From positions 1-5,195 of the forward strand of contig DLQI01000024.1 in the NCBI GenBank assembly GCA_002478745.1: a stretch of DNA of 5,195 nt, given 5' to 3'. The DNA is from Rhodobacteraceae bacterium UBA7436 (GTDB lineage: Bacteria > Pseudomonadota > Alphaproteobacteria > Rhodobacterales > Rhodobacteraceae). A program made the position numbers and the translations under genes. The notes under the pieces were generated by a model, which saw only the letters and a list, made by a program, of their open reading frames with translations, made no database searches and was not told where the DNA came from. Shown here in pieces: positions 1-5,009 of this stretch (its first letter is position 1; the number at the start of each line of letters is the position of its first letter).

Positions 1-67
1 CAGCTTGACCACCAGCGATCATAGCAACGCCAGCTACAGCACCCAGCAATTTCGATTTCAAAGTCAT
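1..67 (-). CDS. tauA: Exported protein N-terminus, probably taurine ABC transporter substrate-binding protein (partial)
   Basis: Only the first 22 codons are in the window; the gene runs off the left edge on the minus strand. They read MTLKSKLLGAVAGVAMIAGG followed by QA: two lysines, then a hydrophobic Ala/Gly/Val stretch ending near an A-x-A-like region, which is a typical Sec signal peptide of a periplasmic binding protein. The start is supported by a GGGAG Shine-Dalgarno (complement of 74-78) 6 nt upstream of the ATG. The gene is transcribed away from tpa. Roseobacters commonly keep taurine uptake genes (tauABC) beside tpa, so a periplasmic taurine-binding protein is the best guess. That identity comes from context only: another solute-binding protein or exported protein would look the same over so few residues. 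Confidence 0.6.
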   Translation of the reverse strand, partial: MTLKSKLLGAVAGVAMIAGGQA

Positions 68-145
68 TTTATTCTCCCGTTGTGGCACCACATTGTGTGA
101 TGCTCGTTATTTAGCGCAGGTAATCATGCCACCTTGCGCAGCCTC

Positions 146-167
146 GTCCCAAACTTCAATATGGGAC
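146..167. repeat. Inverted repeat GTCCCA-N10-TGGGAC
   Basis: A perfect 6-bp inverted repeat (146-151 and 162-167) with a 10-nt AT-rich spacer lies about 80-100 bp upstream of the tauA start codon. The right arm continues into CAG, so the minus strand reads CTGGTCCCAT (170-161), which matches 7 of 10 bases of the CTGGACYTAA motif that I recall for Rhodobacter capsulatus TauR. It could be an operator for the tauA promoter. The repeat is short, so chance occurrence is possible. Confidence 0.35.
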
Positions 168-180
168 CAGGGCAATGTCG

Positions 181-210
181 TGATCCCACTCGAAATTCGC
201 TTGGGGATCA
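181..210. promoter_or_regulatory. Nested palindrome upstream of tauA
   Basis: TGATCCC (181-187) and GGGATCA (204-210) form a perfect 7-bp inverted repeat. Centred near its middle is a second palindrome, CGAA-A-TTCG (191-199). The whole 30-bp unit could be a two-step protein-binding site, or a stem with an internal loop if transcribed into the tauA leader. It sits next to the AT-rich tract where a minus-strand promoter is likely. A T-rich run follows on the plus strand, but no gene upstream would need a terminator there. Confidence 0.45.
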
Positions 211-287
211 ACGGTTTTTATTTTAATTTTGAAAATATAATTTGAACATTTGCGTTCACCCTGCTGCAGAAAACGACACTCCCCCTT

Positions 288-307
288 TGATAACTTGTGA
301 TAATTTG
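288..307. repeat. Tandem 10-bp repeat TGATAAyTTG x2
   Basis: TGATAACTTG (288-297) is followed directly by TGATAATTTG (298-307), with one mismatch. A 10-bp period puts the two copies on nearly the same face of the helix. The second copy overlaps an extended -10-like element (TGTGATAAT, 296-304). It may therefore be a regulator site, a distal promoter for tpa, or both. Confidence 0.35.
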
Positions 308-345
308 CGCTTTGTCGCTTTTGAACTATCAAACCTTGTTAGATT

Positions 346-378
346 CTGGCCTCATATGGAAAATCCAACTGGCCCTAC
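346..378 (+). promoter_or_regulatory. Direct repeats CTGGCCTCAT and CTGGCCCTAC, candidate TauR sites for tpa
   Basis: The copies lie at 346-355 and 369-378, 23 bp apart and in the same orientation as tpa. Against CTGGACYTAA, the direct-repeat motif that I recall for TauR activation of tpa in Rhodobacter capsulatus, they match 7 and 8 of 10 bases. If transcription starts near 451, they would sit at about -100 and -78, a reasonable place for an activator. Paired direct repeats are the usual mode for MocR-type regulators. The matches are imperfect and the assignment is tentative. Confidence 0.4.
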
Positions 379-436
379 TGGTCGAGGCGGAATCGCTGTC
401 ATATACCGAAAACGAGGCACGACTCTGCCTTGATTT

Positions 437-462
437 CATAAAATTCGCATAAAACAATGGAG
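437..462 (+). promoter_or_regulatory. Candidate tpa -10 element and ribosome binding site
   Basis: TAAAAT (439-444) resembles a sigma-70 -10 box and has no good -35 at 17 bp, as expected of an activator-dependent promoter. It lies in a CATAAAA direct repeat (437-443 and 448-454). GGAG at 459-462 is 8 nt before the tpa ATG at 471 and decides that start. The ATG at 457 is out of frame. Confidence 0.4.
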
Positions 463-470
463 CATCCGCT

Positions 471-1865
471 ATGGACGGCACGTTTAACGAAAATGACATA
501 ACCCGCGTCATCGAAGCGGATCGCGCAAATGTTTGGCATCACCTCAGCCAGCATCAGCAATTTATCACTGGTGCTGACCCGAAAATCATCGTTGAAGGCA
601 AAGGCATGCGTGTCTGGGACCAAAAAGGCATCGAACACCTTGATGCGGTTGCTGGTGGCGTTTGGACAGTAAACGTAGGCTACGGCCGTGAAACAATGGG
701 CGACGCAGTGCGCGACGCCATTGTTAAGATGAACTTCTTTGGCGGCACAGTCGGCACGATCCCCGGCGCATTGTTCGCAGAAAAACTGATCTCTAAGATG
801 CCAGGCATGGACCGCGTCTACTACGCAAACTCCGGCTCTGAAGCGAACGAGAAGGCCTTTAAACTGGTCCGCCAAATCGCCCACAAAAAATACGGCGGCA
901 AAAAGCACAAGATCCTTTACCGCGACCGCGACTACCACGGTTCAACAATCGCAACCATGTCCGCAGGTGGCCAAGACGAACGCAACGCACAATACGGCCC
1001 CTTCACTCCGGGCTTCATCCGCGTGCCGCACTGCCTTGAGTACCGCAAGCACGAACAAGATGGCGCACCTGTTGAAAACTACGGTGAATGGGCTGCGAAT
1101 CAGATCGAAGAGATTATCTTGCGCGAAGGTGCCGACACCGTTGGCGCACTTTGCCTAGAACCAGTGACCGCTGGTGGTGGCGTGATCGAAGCACCAGAAG
1201 GCTACTGGCCGCGCGTTGCTGAGATCTGCAAAAAATATGACATCCTGCTTCACATCGACGAAGTTGTGTGTGGCGTTGGCCGTACAGGCACATGGTTCGG
1301 CTATCAGCACTACGGCATCCAGCCAGACATGGTAACAATGGCCAAAGGTGTGGCCTCTGGCTACGCCGCGATCTCGTGCCTTGTGACCACAAACGCAGTG
1401 TTCGACATGTTCATGGACCCGACTGAGGACAACATGAACTACTTCCGTGACATCTCAACCTTTGGCGGTTGCACAGCAGGCCCAGCGGCAGCGATGGAAA
1501 ACATGCGCATCATCGAAGATGAGGGGCTGCTCCAGAACACAATCGACATGGGCCACTACATGAAGGACCAGTTGAACGCGCTAAAAGACAAACACGAAAT
1601 CATCGGCGACGTGCGCGGCAAGGGCCTGTTCTTGGGTGTTGAACTGGTCGCTGATCGCACAACACGCGAACCAGCAGCAGAGAAAATGGTCCAAGCGGTT
1701 GTTGGCGATTGCATGAAGAACGCAGTCATCATCGGCGCAACAAACCGCTCACTTCCAGGGCGCAACAACACGTTGTGCTACTCACCTGCTTTGATCGCGA
1801 CAAAAGACGACATTGATCAAATAGTCACAGCAACATCCAACGCATTGACCACCGTCTTCGGTTAA
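471..1865 (+). CDS. tpa: Taurine-pyruvate aminotransferase
   Basis: The 464-residue protein is a class III (omega) PLP-dependent aminotransferase of the Tpa type. It transfers the amino group of taurine to pyruvate, giving L-alanine and sulfoacetaldehyde, the first cytoplasmic step of taurine dissimilation; sulfoacetaldehyde acetyltransferase Xsc is the usual next enzyme and is not in the window. Visible fold-type I landmarks are the phosphate-binding SGSEAN (121-126), the FHGST-equivalent YHGST after residue 150, the cofactor aspartate in HIDEVVCGVGRTG (D263), and the Schiff-base lysine in TMAKGVASGY (K292). Length is normal for the family and no frame disruption is seen. GGAG 8 nt upstream fixes the start. 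The gene is monocistronic: a strong terminator follows within 25 nt. Other class III transaminases (beta-alanine, GABA) are the alternative, but the overall sequence reads as Tpa and the taurine-type setting agrees. Confidence 0.94.
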   Translation: MDGTFNENDITRVIEADRANVWHHLSQHQQFITGADPKIIVEGKGMRVWDQKGIEHLDAVAGGVWTVNVGYGRETMGDAVRDAIVKMNFFGGTVGTIPGALFAEKLISKMPGMDRVYYANSGSEANEKAFKLVRQIAHKKYGGKKHKILYRDRDYHGSTIATMSAGGQDERNAQYGPFTPGFIRVPHCLEYRKHEQDGAPVENYGEWAANQIEEIILREGADTVGALCLEPVTAGGGVIEAPEGYWPRVAEICKKYDILLHIDEVVCGVGRTGTWFGYQHYGIQPDMVTMAKGVASGYAAISCLVTTNAVFDMFMDPTEDNMNYFRDISTFGGCTAGPAAAMENMRIIEDEGLLQNTIDMGHYMKDQLNALKDKHEIIGDVRGKGLFLGVELVADRTTREPAAEKMVQAVVGDCMKNAVIIGATNRSLPGRNNTLCYSPALIATKDDIDQIVTATSNALTTVFG

Positions 1866-1885
1866 GTTGCGTTCACGTTGAATAC

Positions 1886-1915
1886 AAAAGGCGGGCCATC
1901 ACGGTCCGCCTTTTT
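1886..1915 (+). terminator. Rho-independent terminator of tpa
   Basis: GGCGG-GCC (1890-1897) pairs with GGT-CCGCC (1903-1910) around the loop ATCAC, with one G-T wobble. Flanking A and T runs (1886-1889, 1911-1914) extend the stem and give the U tract. It starts 20 nt after the tpa stop codon and separates tpa from the next transcription unit. Confidence 0.9.
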
Positions 1916-2059
1916 GCGTTTCATCAATGCTATTATCTGGTGACCGCAGCCTGATAGCGACTCCAACCGGCCATTTTTTGTCCCTATTTTATTTGACCGG
2001 CGACGAAGCCGCGACCTAACGTTCAGAGCGACAATGCCCTCTCACTTTAGGATCTATTT
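1916..2059 (+). promoter_or_regulatory. Leader/promoter region of the M24-nitrilase unit
   Basis: The 144 bp between the tpa terminator and the next start must contain a promoter, because the terminator is strong. A T-rich stretch (1974-1994) is the likeliest core, but no convincing -35/-10 pair is visible. Neither CTGGCC nor CTGTACA repeats of the flanking regulatory regions recur here, so co-regulation with tpa is not evident. AGGA at 2049-2052 is the ribosome binding site, 7 nt before ATG 2060. Confidence 0.35.
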
Positions 2060-3217
2060 ATGCTCGAAGAAGCCAAGAACCGCACACGCGCGCTGCAGCA
2101 ATCAATGCAGGCACGGGGCATCGAATGCGCCGTATTCACAGATGAAAGCTCGATGGCTTATCTCGCAGGTTTCTGGGGCTACCTCGGCATCGAATTTGGT
2201 CGGCCATCCATGGTTGTAGTTAAGGCCCAAGACGAACCGATCGTCATCACACCCTTAATGGAATCCGAAATGGTTGCAGAGATGACTTGGGTCGACGATG
2301 TACGCGTTTGGGAAGACTTTGGCGCACGCACTTGGGGCGCCGCCCTTGCAAGTGCGGTGGGTGAAAATCCGTCCGAAGTCTGGGTCGAACGCAATACAAT
2401 CCCCGCAATCGTGCGCAACTATTTGGATGACACCTATGTTGGCGTGCCGATCAAAGACATCTCACCCGTATTGGGTGCATTGCGCATGATTAAATCTCCG
2501 TTCGAGATTGGTGTGATGAAAGAAGCTGGCCAAATCGCGGGCGCAATGATGGCTGCAGCACACGGCAGCCTGCGCATCGGTGTCGCCGAATATGAAAGCG
2601 CATTGGCTGTGATAGAAGCCGGATCGCGCAAGGCCGCAACCTTTCTGACAGACAGGGGGTGGGACCGCTTTGTCTCCCCCATGATCCATAACCTGCAGAT
2701 CCTGCAAAGCGGCAAGGACACATCAATGGTCCATCGCCGAGCCTCAGTGAAACAATATGAATTGGCAGACCCCGTCTATTTCTGCTTTTGCAACATGGCG
2801 CAGTTCAAACAATACAAACTTGGCTTTGATCGCATGTTCCACGTGGGCGAAGTCAAAGACGATGCGGCCCGCGTGCAAGAAGCCGCAATCGAAGCACAGC
2901 AGGCCGCCATCGCCGCGATCAAACCGGGTGTTCTGGCCCAGGACGTCGCCGCAGCTGCCAACGCAGTTTATGAGGCCCGAGGATATGAAACCGGTTACCG
3001 TACAGGGCGCTCCATCGGCGTGGCCTATATAGAAGCGCCCGAGTTGAAGGCTGGAGACATGACCGTGTTGCAAGCAGGCATGACCTTTGCGGTCGACGGC
3101 GGCATCTCAATCGATGGTGTGACGGCAGGGCGCATCGGCGACTCGGTCGTGGTCACGGAGACGGGGTTTGAATACATCACAAACTACCCTCGTGAATTAC
3201 TGGTCACGGACGCCTAG
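2060..3217 (+). CDS. Creatinase-like M24-family protein lacking the metal ligands
   Basis: The 385-residue protein has the two-part creatinase/prolidase architecture: an N-terminal creatinase_N domain (about 1-135) and a C-terminal pita-bread domain (about 140-380) that begins after the family hallmark LRMIKSPFE (141-149). The usual M24 metal ligands are not in place. The first Asp positions read FCFCNMAQFKQY, the GHSxG histidine is Arg (R317 in GRSIG), and the two late glutamates appear as D346 (AVDGG) and I359 (GRIGD). This points to metal-free chemistry as in creatinase or the ectoine hydrolase DoeA/EutD. Two creatinase features are kept: FGRP (46-49), matching its substrate-carboxylate Phe/Arg pair, and His225 in QSG-x6-H, matching its catalytic histidine. 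The arginine of creatinase's GREAG loop is not recognisable. The likely role is hydrolysis of a C-N bond in a small anionic compound; the substrate is unknown. It does not look like DoeA or DddP. The next gene starts 2 nt downstream, so the two are probably co-translated. Confidence 0.88.
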   Translation: MLEEAKNRTRALQQSMQARGIECAVFTDESSMAYLAGFWGYLGIEFGRPSMVVVKAQDEPIVITPLMESEMVAEMTWVDDVRVWEDFGARTWGAALASAVGENPSEVWVERNTIPAIVRNYLDDTYVGVPIKDISPVLGALRMIKSPFEIGVMKEAGQIAGAMMAAAHGSLRIGVAEYESALAVIEAGSRKAATFLTDRGWDRFVSPMIHNLQILQSGKDTSMVHRRASVKQYELADPVYFCFCNMAQFKQYKLGFDRMFHVGEVKDDAARVQEAAIEAQQAAIAAIKPGVLAQDVAAAANAVYEARGYETGYRTGRSIGVAYIEAPELKAGDMTVLQAGMTFAVDGGISIDGVTAGRIGDSVVVTETGFEYITNYPRELLVTDA

Positions 3218-3219
3218 AA

Positions 3220-4002
3220 ATGGGCGTCTTCCGTCTTTGCATTGGTCAGTCGCCTGCGGAACTTTCCACTACAGCTGCTAGGTTAGAGTGGCTTAAGCTT
3301 ATTTTGCCGCAAGCTGCATCTAAGCAAACCGATTTGCTGTTGCTGCCAGAGCTATTTGCGACAGGCTATAATATCGGCGACCAAATCGCAGCGCGGGCAG
3401 AACCCTTAGACGGGCCAACCGCGCAAACGATTGCCGCCCTAGCACAGGCACATAACATTGCCATCCATTACGGTTTTGCTGAAACTGATGGCCAAAATAC
3501 ATTCAACGCAGCGCAATGTTTCGGACCCAATGGGATGCGCTTGGGCGGGCACCGCAAACTGGCCATCCCCCCAGGATTTGAAGCCGACCACTTCAAACGC
3601 GGAGAAGGTTGCAGCCTGTTCATCTACAAAGGTCTGCAGATCGCGACCCTCATTTGTTATGATGCAGAATTCCCTGAGACGGCGCGCCATGTTGCCAGAA
3701 TGGGCGCGGAACTTATCTTGGTGCCCACAGCACTTGGGGCCCAATGGGATTGGGTATCTAAAACAATGATCCCGACGCGGGCCTACGAAAACGGCGTTTT
3801 CTTAGCCTATGCCAATAGTGCGGGCACCGAGAATGGTATTGCTTTCTTAGGACAAAGCTTCATCGCTGCGCCTAATGGGAAAGAGCTGGCAAGGGCAGAG
3901 GCATCACCGCAACTGATCTACGCGGAGCTCAAGCGTGATGAGGTAACAAAAGCACAAAACCGTTTGCCCTATTTGAACGACCTTAAGATGTTGAAAACGT
4001 AG
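3220..4002 (+). CDS. Nitrilase-superfamily carbon-nitrogen hydrolase (amidase-like)
   Basis: The 260-residue protein has the complete catalytic triad of the superfamily: Glu44 in LLLLPELFATGY, Lys113 in HRKLAIP and Cys146 in LICYDAEFPE. The length and the CYDxxFPE form suit single-domain cytoplasmic amidases (aliphatic amide, carbamoyl or omega-amidase types) rather than nitrile-specific enzymes, which usually have CxE or CWE around the cysteine. Such enzymes cleave amides or carbamoyl amines through a Cys thioester intermediate, releasing ammonia. The ATG is 2 nt after the stop of the M24 gene, with only a weak GGA 9 nt upstream, so translation is probably coupled to that gene. Both encode C-N hydrolases and may act in sequence on one substrate. 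The exact substrate cannot be read from the sequence. A strong terminator is not seen in the 66 nt before the convergent trmL. Confidence 0.9.
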   Translation: MGVFRLCIGQSPAELSTTAARLEWLKLILPQAASKQTDLLLLPELFATGYNIGDQIAARAEPLDGPTAQTIAALAQAHNIAIHYGFAETDGQNTFNAAQCFGPNGMRLGGHRKLAIPPGFEADHFKRGEGCSLFIYKGLQIATLICYDAEFPETARHVARMGAELILVPTALGAQWDWVSKTMIPTRAYENGVFLAYANSAGTENGIAFLGQSFIAAPNGKELARAEASPQLIYAELKRDEVTKAQNRLPYLNDLKMLKT

Positions 4003-4068
4003 ATAAGAGCACAAGCAAGCTGGTTTTTGCCTTTCAACCGAAACCAATAACCACGCTAATATTACCCT

Positions 4069-4539
4069 CTAAATAAACTGCGGTCGCATCGCCTGAAACA
4101 CTACGGCCGCTGCCACGTTCGCTAAATTCAGTGACCGCACCCGTTTGTCCAACATCGGCAGGTTAAAAGTGCGATCTTCCATCCCATCCAAAATCGCCTT
4201 TGGCAGGCCAGCGGATTCACAACCAAACACCAAATACGCATCACGTTGATATTCAGGCCTGTAAAAGCTTTGCTCCCCGTGCTCTTCGAAAAAATGCAGG
4301 TTTTCACGCGGCGGGTTGCGCTGCGTTAGAAAATTTTCCCAGTTGTCGTATTCACTTAGATTGACGTGTTTCCAATAATCGGTGCCTGCGCGGCGCACGG
4401 ATTTCTCGTCCAATGAAAAGCCATAGGGTTTGATCAGGATCAGTTCCAAATTCAGCGCCACACAGGTCCGCCCAATCGCACCCGTGTTGTAGGGAATTTC
4501 GGGCGTGACCAATACCATTTTCATATGTGGTTCTGACAT
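4069..4539 (-). CDS. trmL: tRNA (cytidine(34)-2'-O)-methyltransferase, SPOUT family
   Basis: The 156-residue protein matches TrmL (YibK), which uses S-adenosylmethionine to 2'-O-methylate wobble base 34 of the tRNA-Leu isoacceptors CAA and UAA. The trefoil-knot motifs are all present: motif 1 PEIPYNTGAIGRTC (13-26, with N18 and R24), then GFSLDEKSVRRAGTDYW (40-56), motif 2 VFGCESAGLP (104-113) and motif 3 VRSLNLANVAAAVVF (134-148). The usual LSN of motif 3 is LAN here (A140), a small deviation. Length agrees with the E. coli protein (157). The start at 4539 has only a weak purine-rich leader; in-frame ATGs at 4524 and 4518 (before VLVTPEIPYN) are alternatives that keep the whole domain. The gene is convergent to the nitrilase gene and divergent from the regulator, and appears unrelated to taurine metabolism. 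Confidence 0.93.
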   Translation of the reverse strand: MSEPHMKMVLVTPEIPYNTGAIGRTCVALNLELILIKPYGFSLDEKSVRRAGTDYWKHVNLSEYDNWENFLTQRNPPRENLHFFEEHGEQSFYRPEYQRDAYLVFGCESAGLPKAILDGMEDRTFNLPMLDKRVRSLNLANVAAAVVFQAMRPQFI

Positions 4540-4686
4540 AGTTGTGGGGCTTTCTTATGCGCGGGCACAGGTACGGTCCGCTGTTGGCAACCTGTTAGAC
4601 GAAATGCGGCGGCAATACCAACGCCCGCCAAAATAATTTCGCCGTGTTAACCTGATTCTCTGGTTCTCGGCTTTAAACGCCATGCA

Positions 4687-4791
4687 CTGTGCAATTTTGG
4701 CCCCATTCTGTACATTTCCCCGCAAAACCTCGTTTTTGCGGCCTCTTTATGTCCGTCAAACTGTACAATTCATGGCCCAAACTGTGCAGTA
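4687..4791. repeat. Two-pair CTGTRCA direct-repeat array around a hairpin
   Basis: Four similar decamers occur on the plus strand: CTGTGCAATT (4687), CTGTACATTT (4708), CTGTACAATT (4761) and CTGTGCAGTA (4782). Within each pair the copies are exactly 21 bp apart, two helical turns, and each pair has a GGCCC between its copies (4699-4703 and 4774-4778). The two 30-bp units agree at 21 of 30 positions. The gap from the second to the third copy is 53 bp, close to five turns, and the perfect hairpin at 4720-4741 lies in it. This strongly resembles a composite operator for a dimeric or tetrameric regulator, possibly the adjacent MocR-type protein. Confidence 0.6.
4720..4741. repeat. Perfect 8-bp inverted repeat CCGCAAAA-N6-TTTTGCGG
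   Basis: The arms are 4720-4727 and 4734-4741 with the 6-nt loop CCTCGT. It lies midway between the two CTGTRCA pairs. No U tract follows on either strand, so it does not look like an intrinsic terminator. It may be a binding site of its own or a loop-forming element in the operator. Confidence 0.5.
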
Positions 4792-4888
4792 TCCCCCGTT
4801 ATTTTGCCGCTCGAACGCCCCTTTGGCGCATCATTTTCAGGGTTAACACTGCGTGCTCCAGCCAAACTCATGTCAATAATTGTAAAAT

Positions 4889-4921
4889 TGAGACGTGCAG
4901 TCTCACTAAAAATGATATATA
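4889..4921 (+). promoter_or_regulatory. Candidate regulator promoter with overlapping inverted repeat
   Basis: TGATATATA (4913-4921) fits an extended -10 element, which would give a leader of about 80 nt before the ATG at 5010. Immediately upstream is a perfect inverted repeat TGAGAC-GTGCA-GTCTCA (4889-4905). It would cover the -35 area and could hold a repressor. Its GTGCAGT core also resembles the last CTGTGCAGT copy at 4782. A good -35 hexamer at 17 bp is not present. Confidence 0.35.
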
Positions 4922-4955
4922 CAGTTCGTAAGTCACGGATATTGGTGACCTTTTC

Positions 4956-4973
4956 ACTTATTGATAAGTCCAG
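4956..4973. promoter_or_regulatory. Palindrome ACTTAT-TG-ATAAGT with overlapping TauR-like box
   Basis: ACTTAT (4956-4961) and ATAAGT (4964-4969) are a perfect inverted repeat with a 2-nt spacer. The right arm runs on to CCAG, so the minus strand of 4964-4973 reads CTGGACTTAT, matching 9 of 10 bases of CTGGACYTAA, the motif that I recall for Rhodobacter capsulatus TauR. It is 37 bp before the regulator start codon and downstream of the proposed -10 element, a place suited to autorepression. Confidence 0.4.
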
Positions 4974-5009
4974 TTTGCGAATCGGTTATATCCAGAGTAT
5001 ACGTATTTT

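Larger units (their letters stand above)
68..470. promoter_or_regulatory. Divergent tauA-tpa intergenic regulatory region
   Basis: This 403-bp stretch has no credible gene; the 63-codon frame at 242-433 has no Shine-Dalgarno and no recognisable content. It must hold the promoters for both divergent genes. Going from tauA to tpa it contains an inverted repeat GTCCCA/TGGGAC (146-167), a nested palindrome (181-210), a very AT-rich tract (about 213-250), a 10-bp tandem repeat (288-307), two CTGGCC direct repeats 23 bp apart (346-378) and a -10-like TAAAAT (439-444) just upstream of tpa. Such a layout fits a shared, regulator-controlled divergent promoter. Which element serves which gene is inference. 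Confidence 0.7.
4540..5009. promoter_or_regulatory. Divergent trmL-regulator intergenic region
   Basis: The region is 470 bp and has no convincing gene. The open frames at 4689-4931 and 4804-5085 lack ribosome binding sites and read as low-complexity, arginine- and serine-rich translations of regulatory DNA. The first 140 bp (4540-4680), next to trmL, show nothing distinctive. The rest contains a CTGTRCA repeat array with a central hairpin (4687-4791), an inverted repeat TGAGAC/GTCTCA (4889-4905), an extended -10-like TGATATATA (4913-4921) and a palindrome (4956-4969) close to the regulator start. Confidence 0.7.

Noticed and set aside
181..235. The TGATCCC/GGGATCA stem followed by a T-rich tract read as a plus-strand terminator
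   Set aside because: No plus-strand gene ends before it; both flanking genes start away from this region.
399..938. A 179-codon open frame on the minus strand overlapping the start of tpa
   Set aside because: It is antisense to the well-supported tpa coding sequence, has Cys/Ala/Val-rich composition and no recognisable motif; it is a shadow frame.
2060..3217. Annotation as ectoine hydrolase DoeA/EutD
   Set aside because: The overall fold agrees and both lack metals, but the N-terminal region does not resemble the DoeA sequence as I remember it, and no other ectoine catabolic gene is present in the window.
4003..4068. A terminator between the convergent nitrilase and trmL genes, e.g. TGGTTT (4021-4026) with AAACCA (4041-4046)
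   Set aside because: The stem is only 6 AT-rich pairs with a 14-nt loop and no proper U tract, so it is too weak to list as a terminator.
4720..4741. The perfect hairpin read as a rho-independent terminator
   Set aside because: No T run follows it on either strand and no gene ends nearby; its position between symmetric repeats suggests a regulatory role.
4687..4791. The CTGTRCA repeats considered as a CRISPR-like array
   Set aside because: The units are 10 bp with 11-bp and 43-bp gaps and paired phasing, which is an operator pattern and not repeats with spacers.
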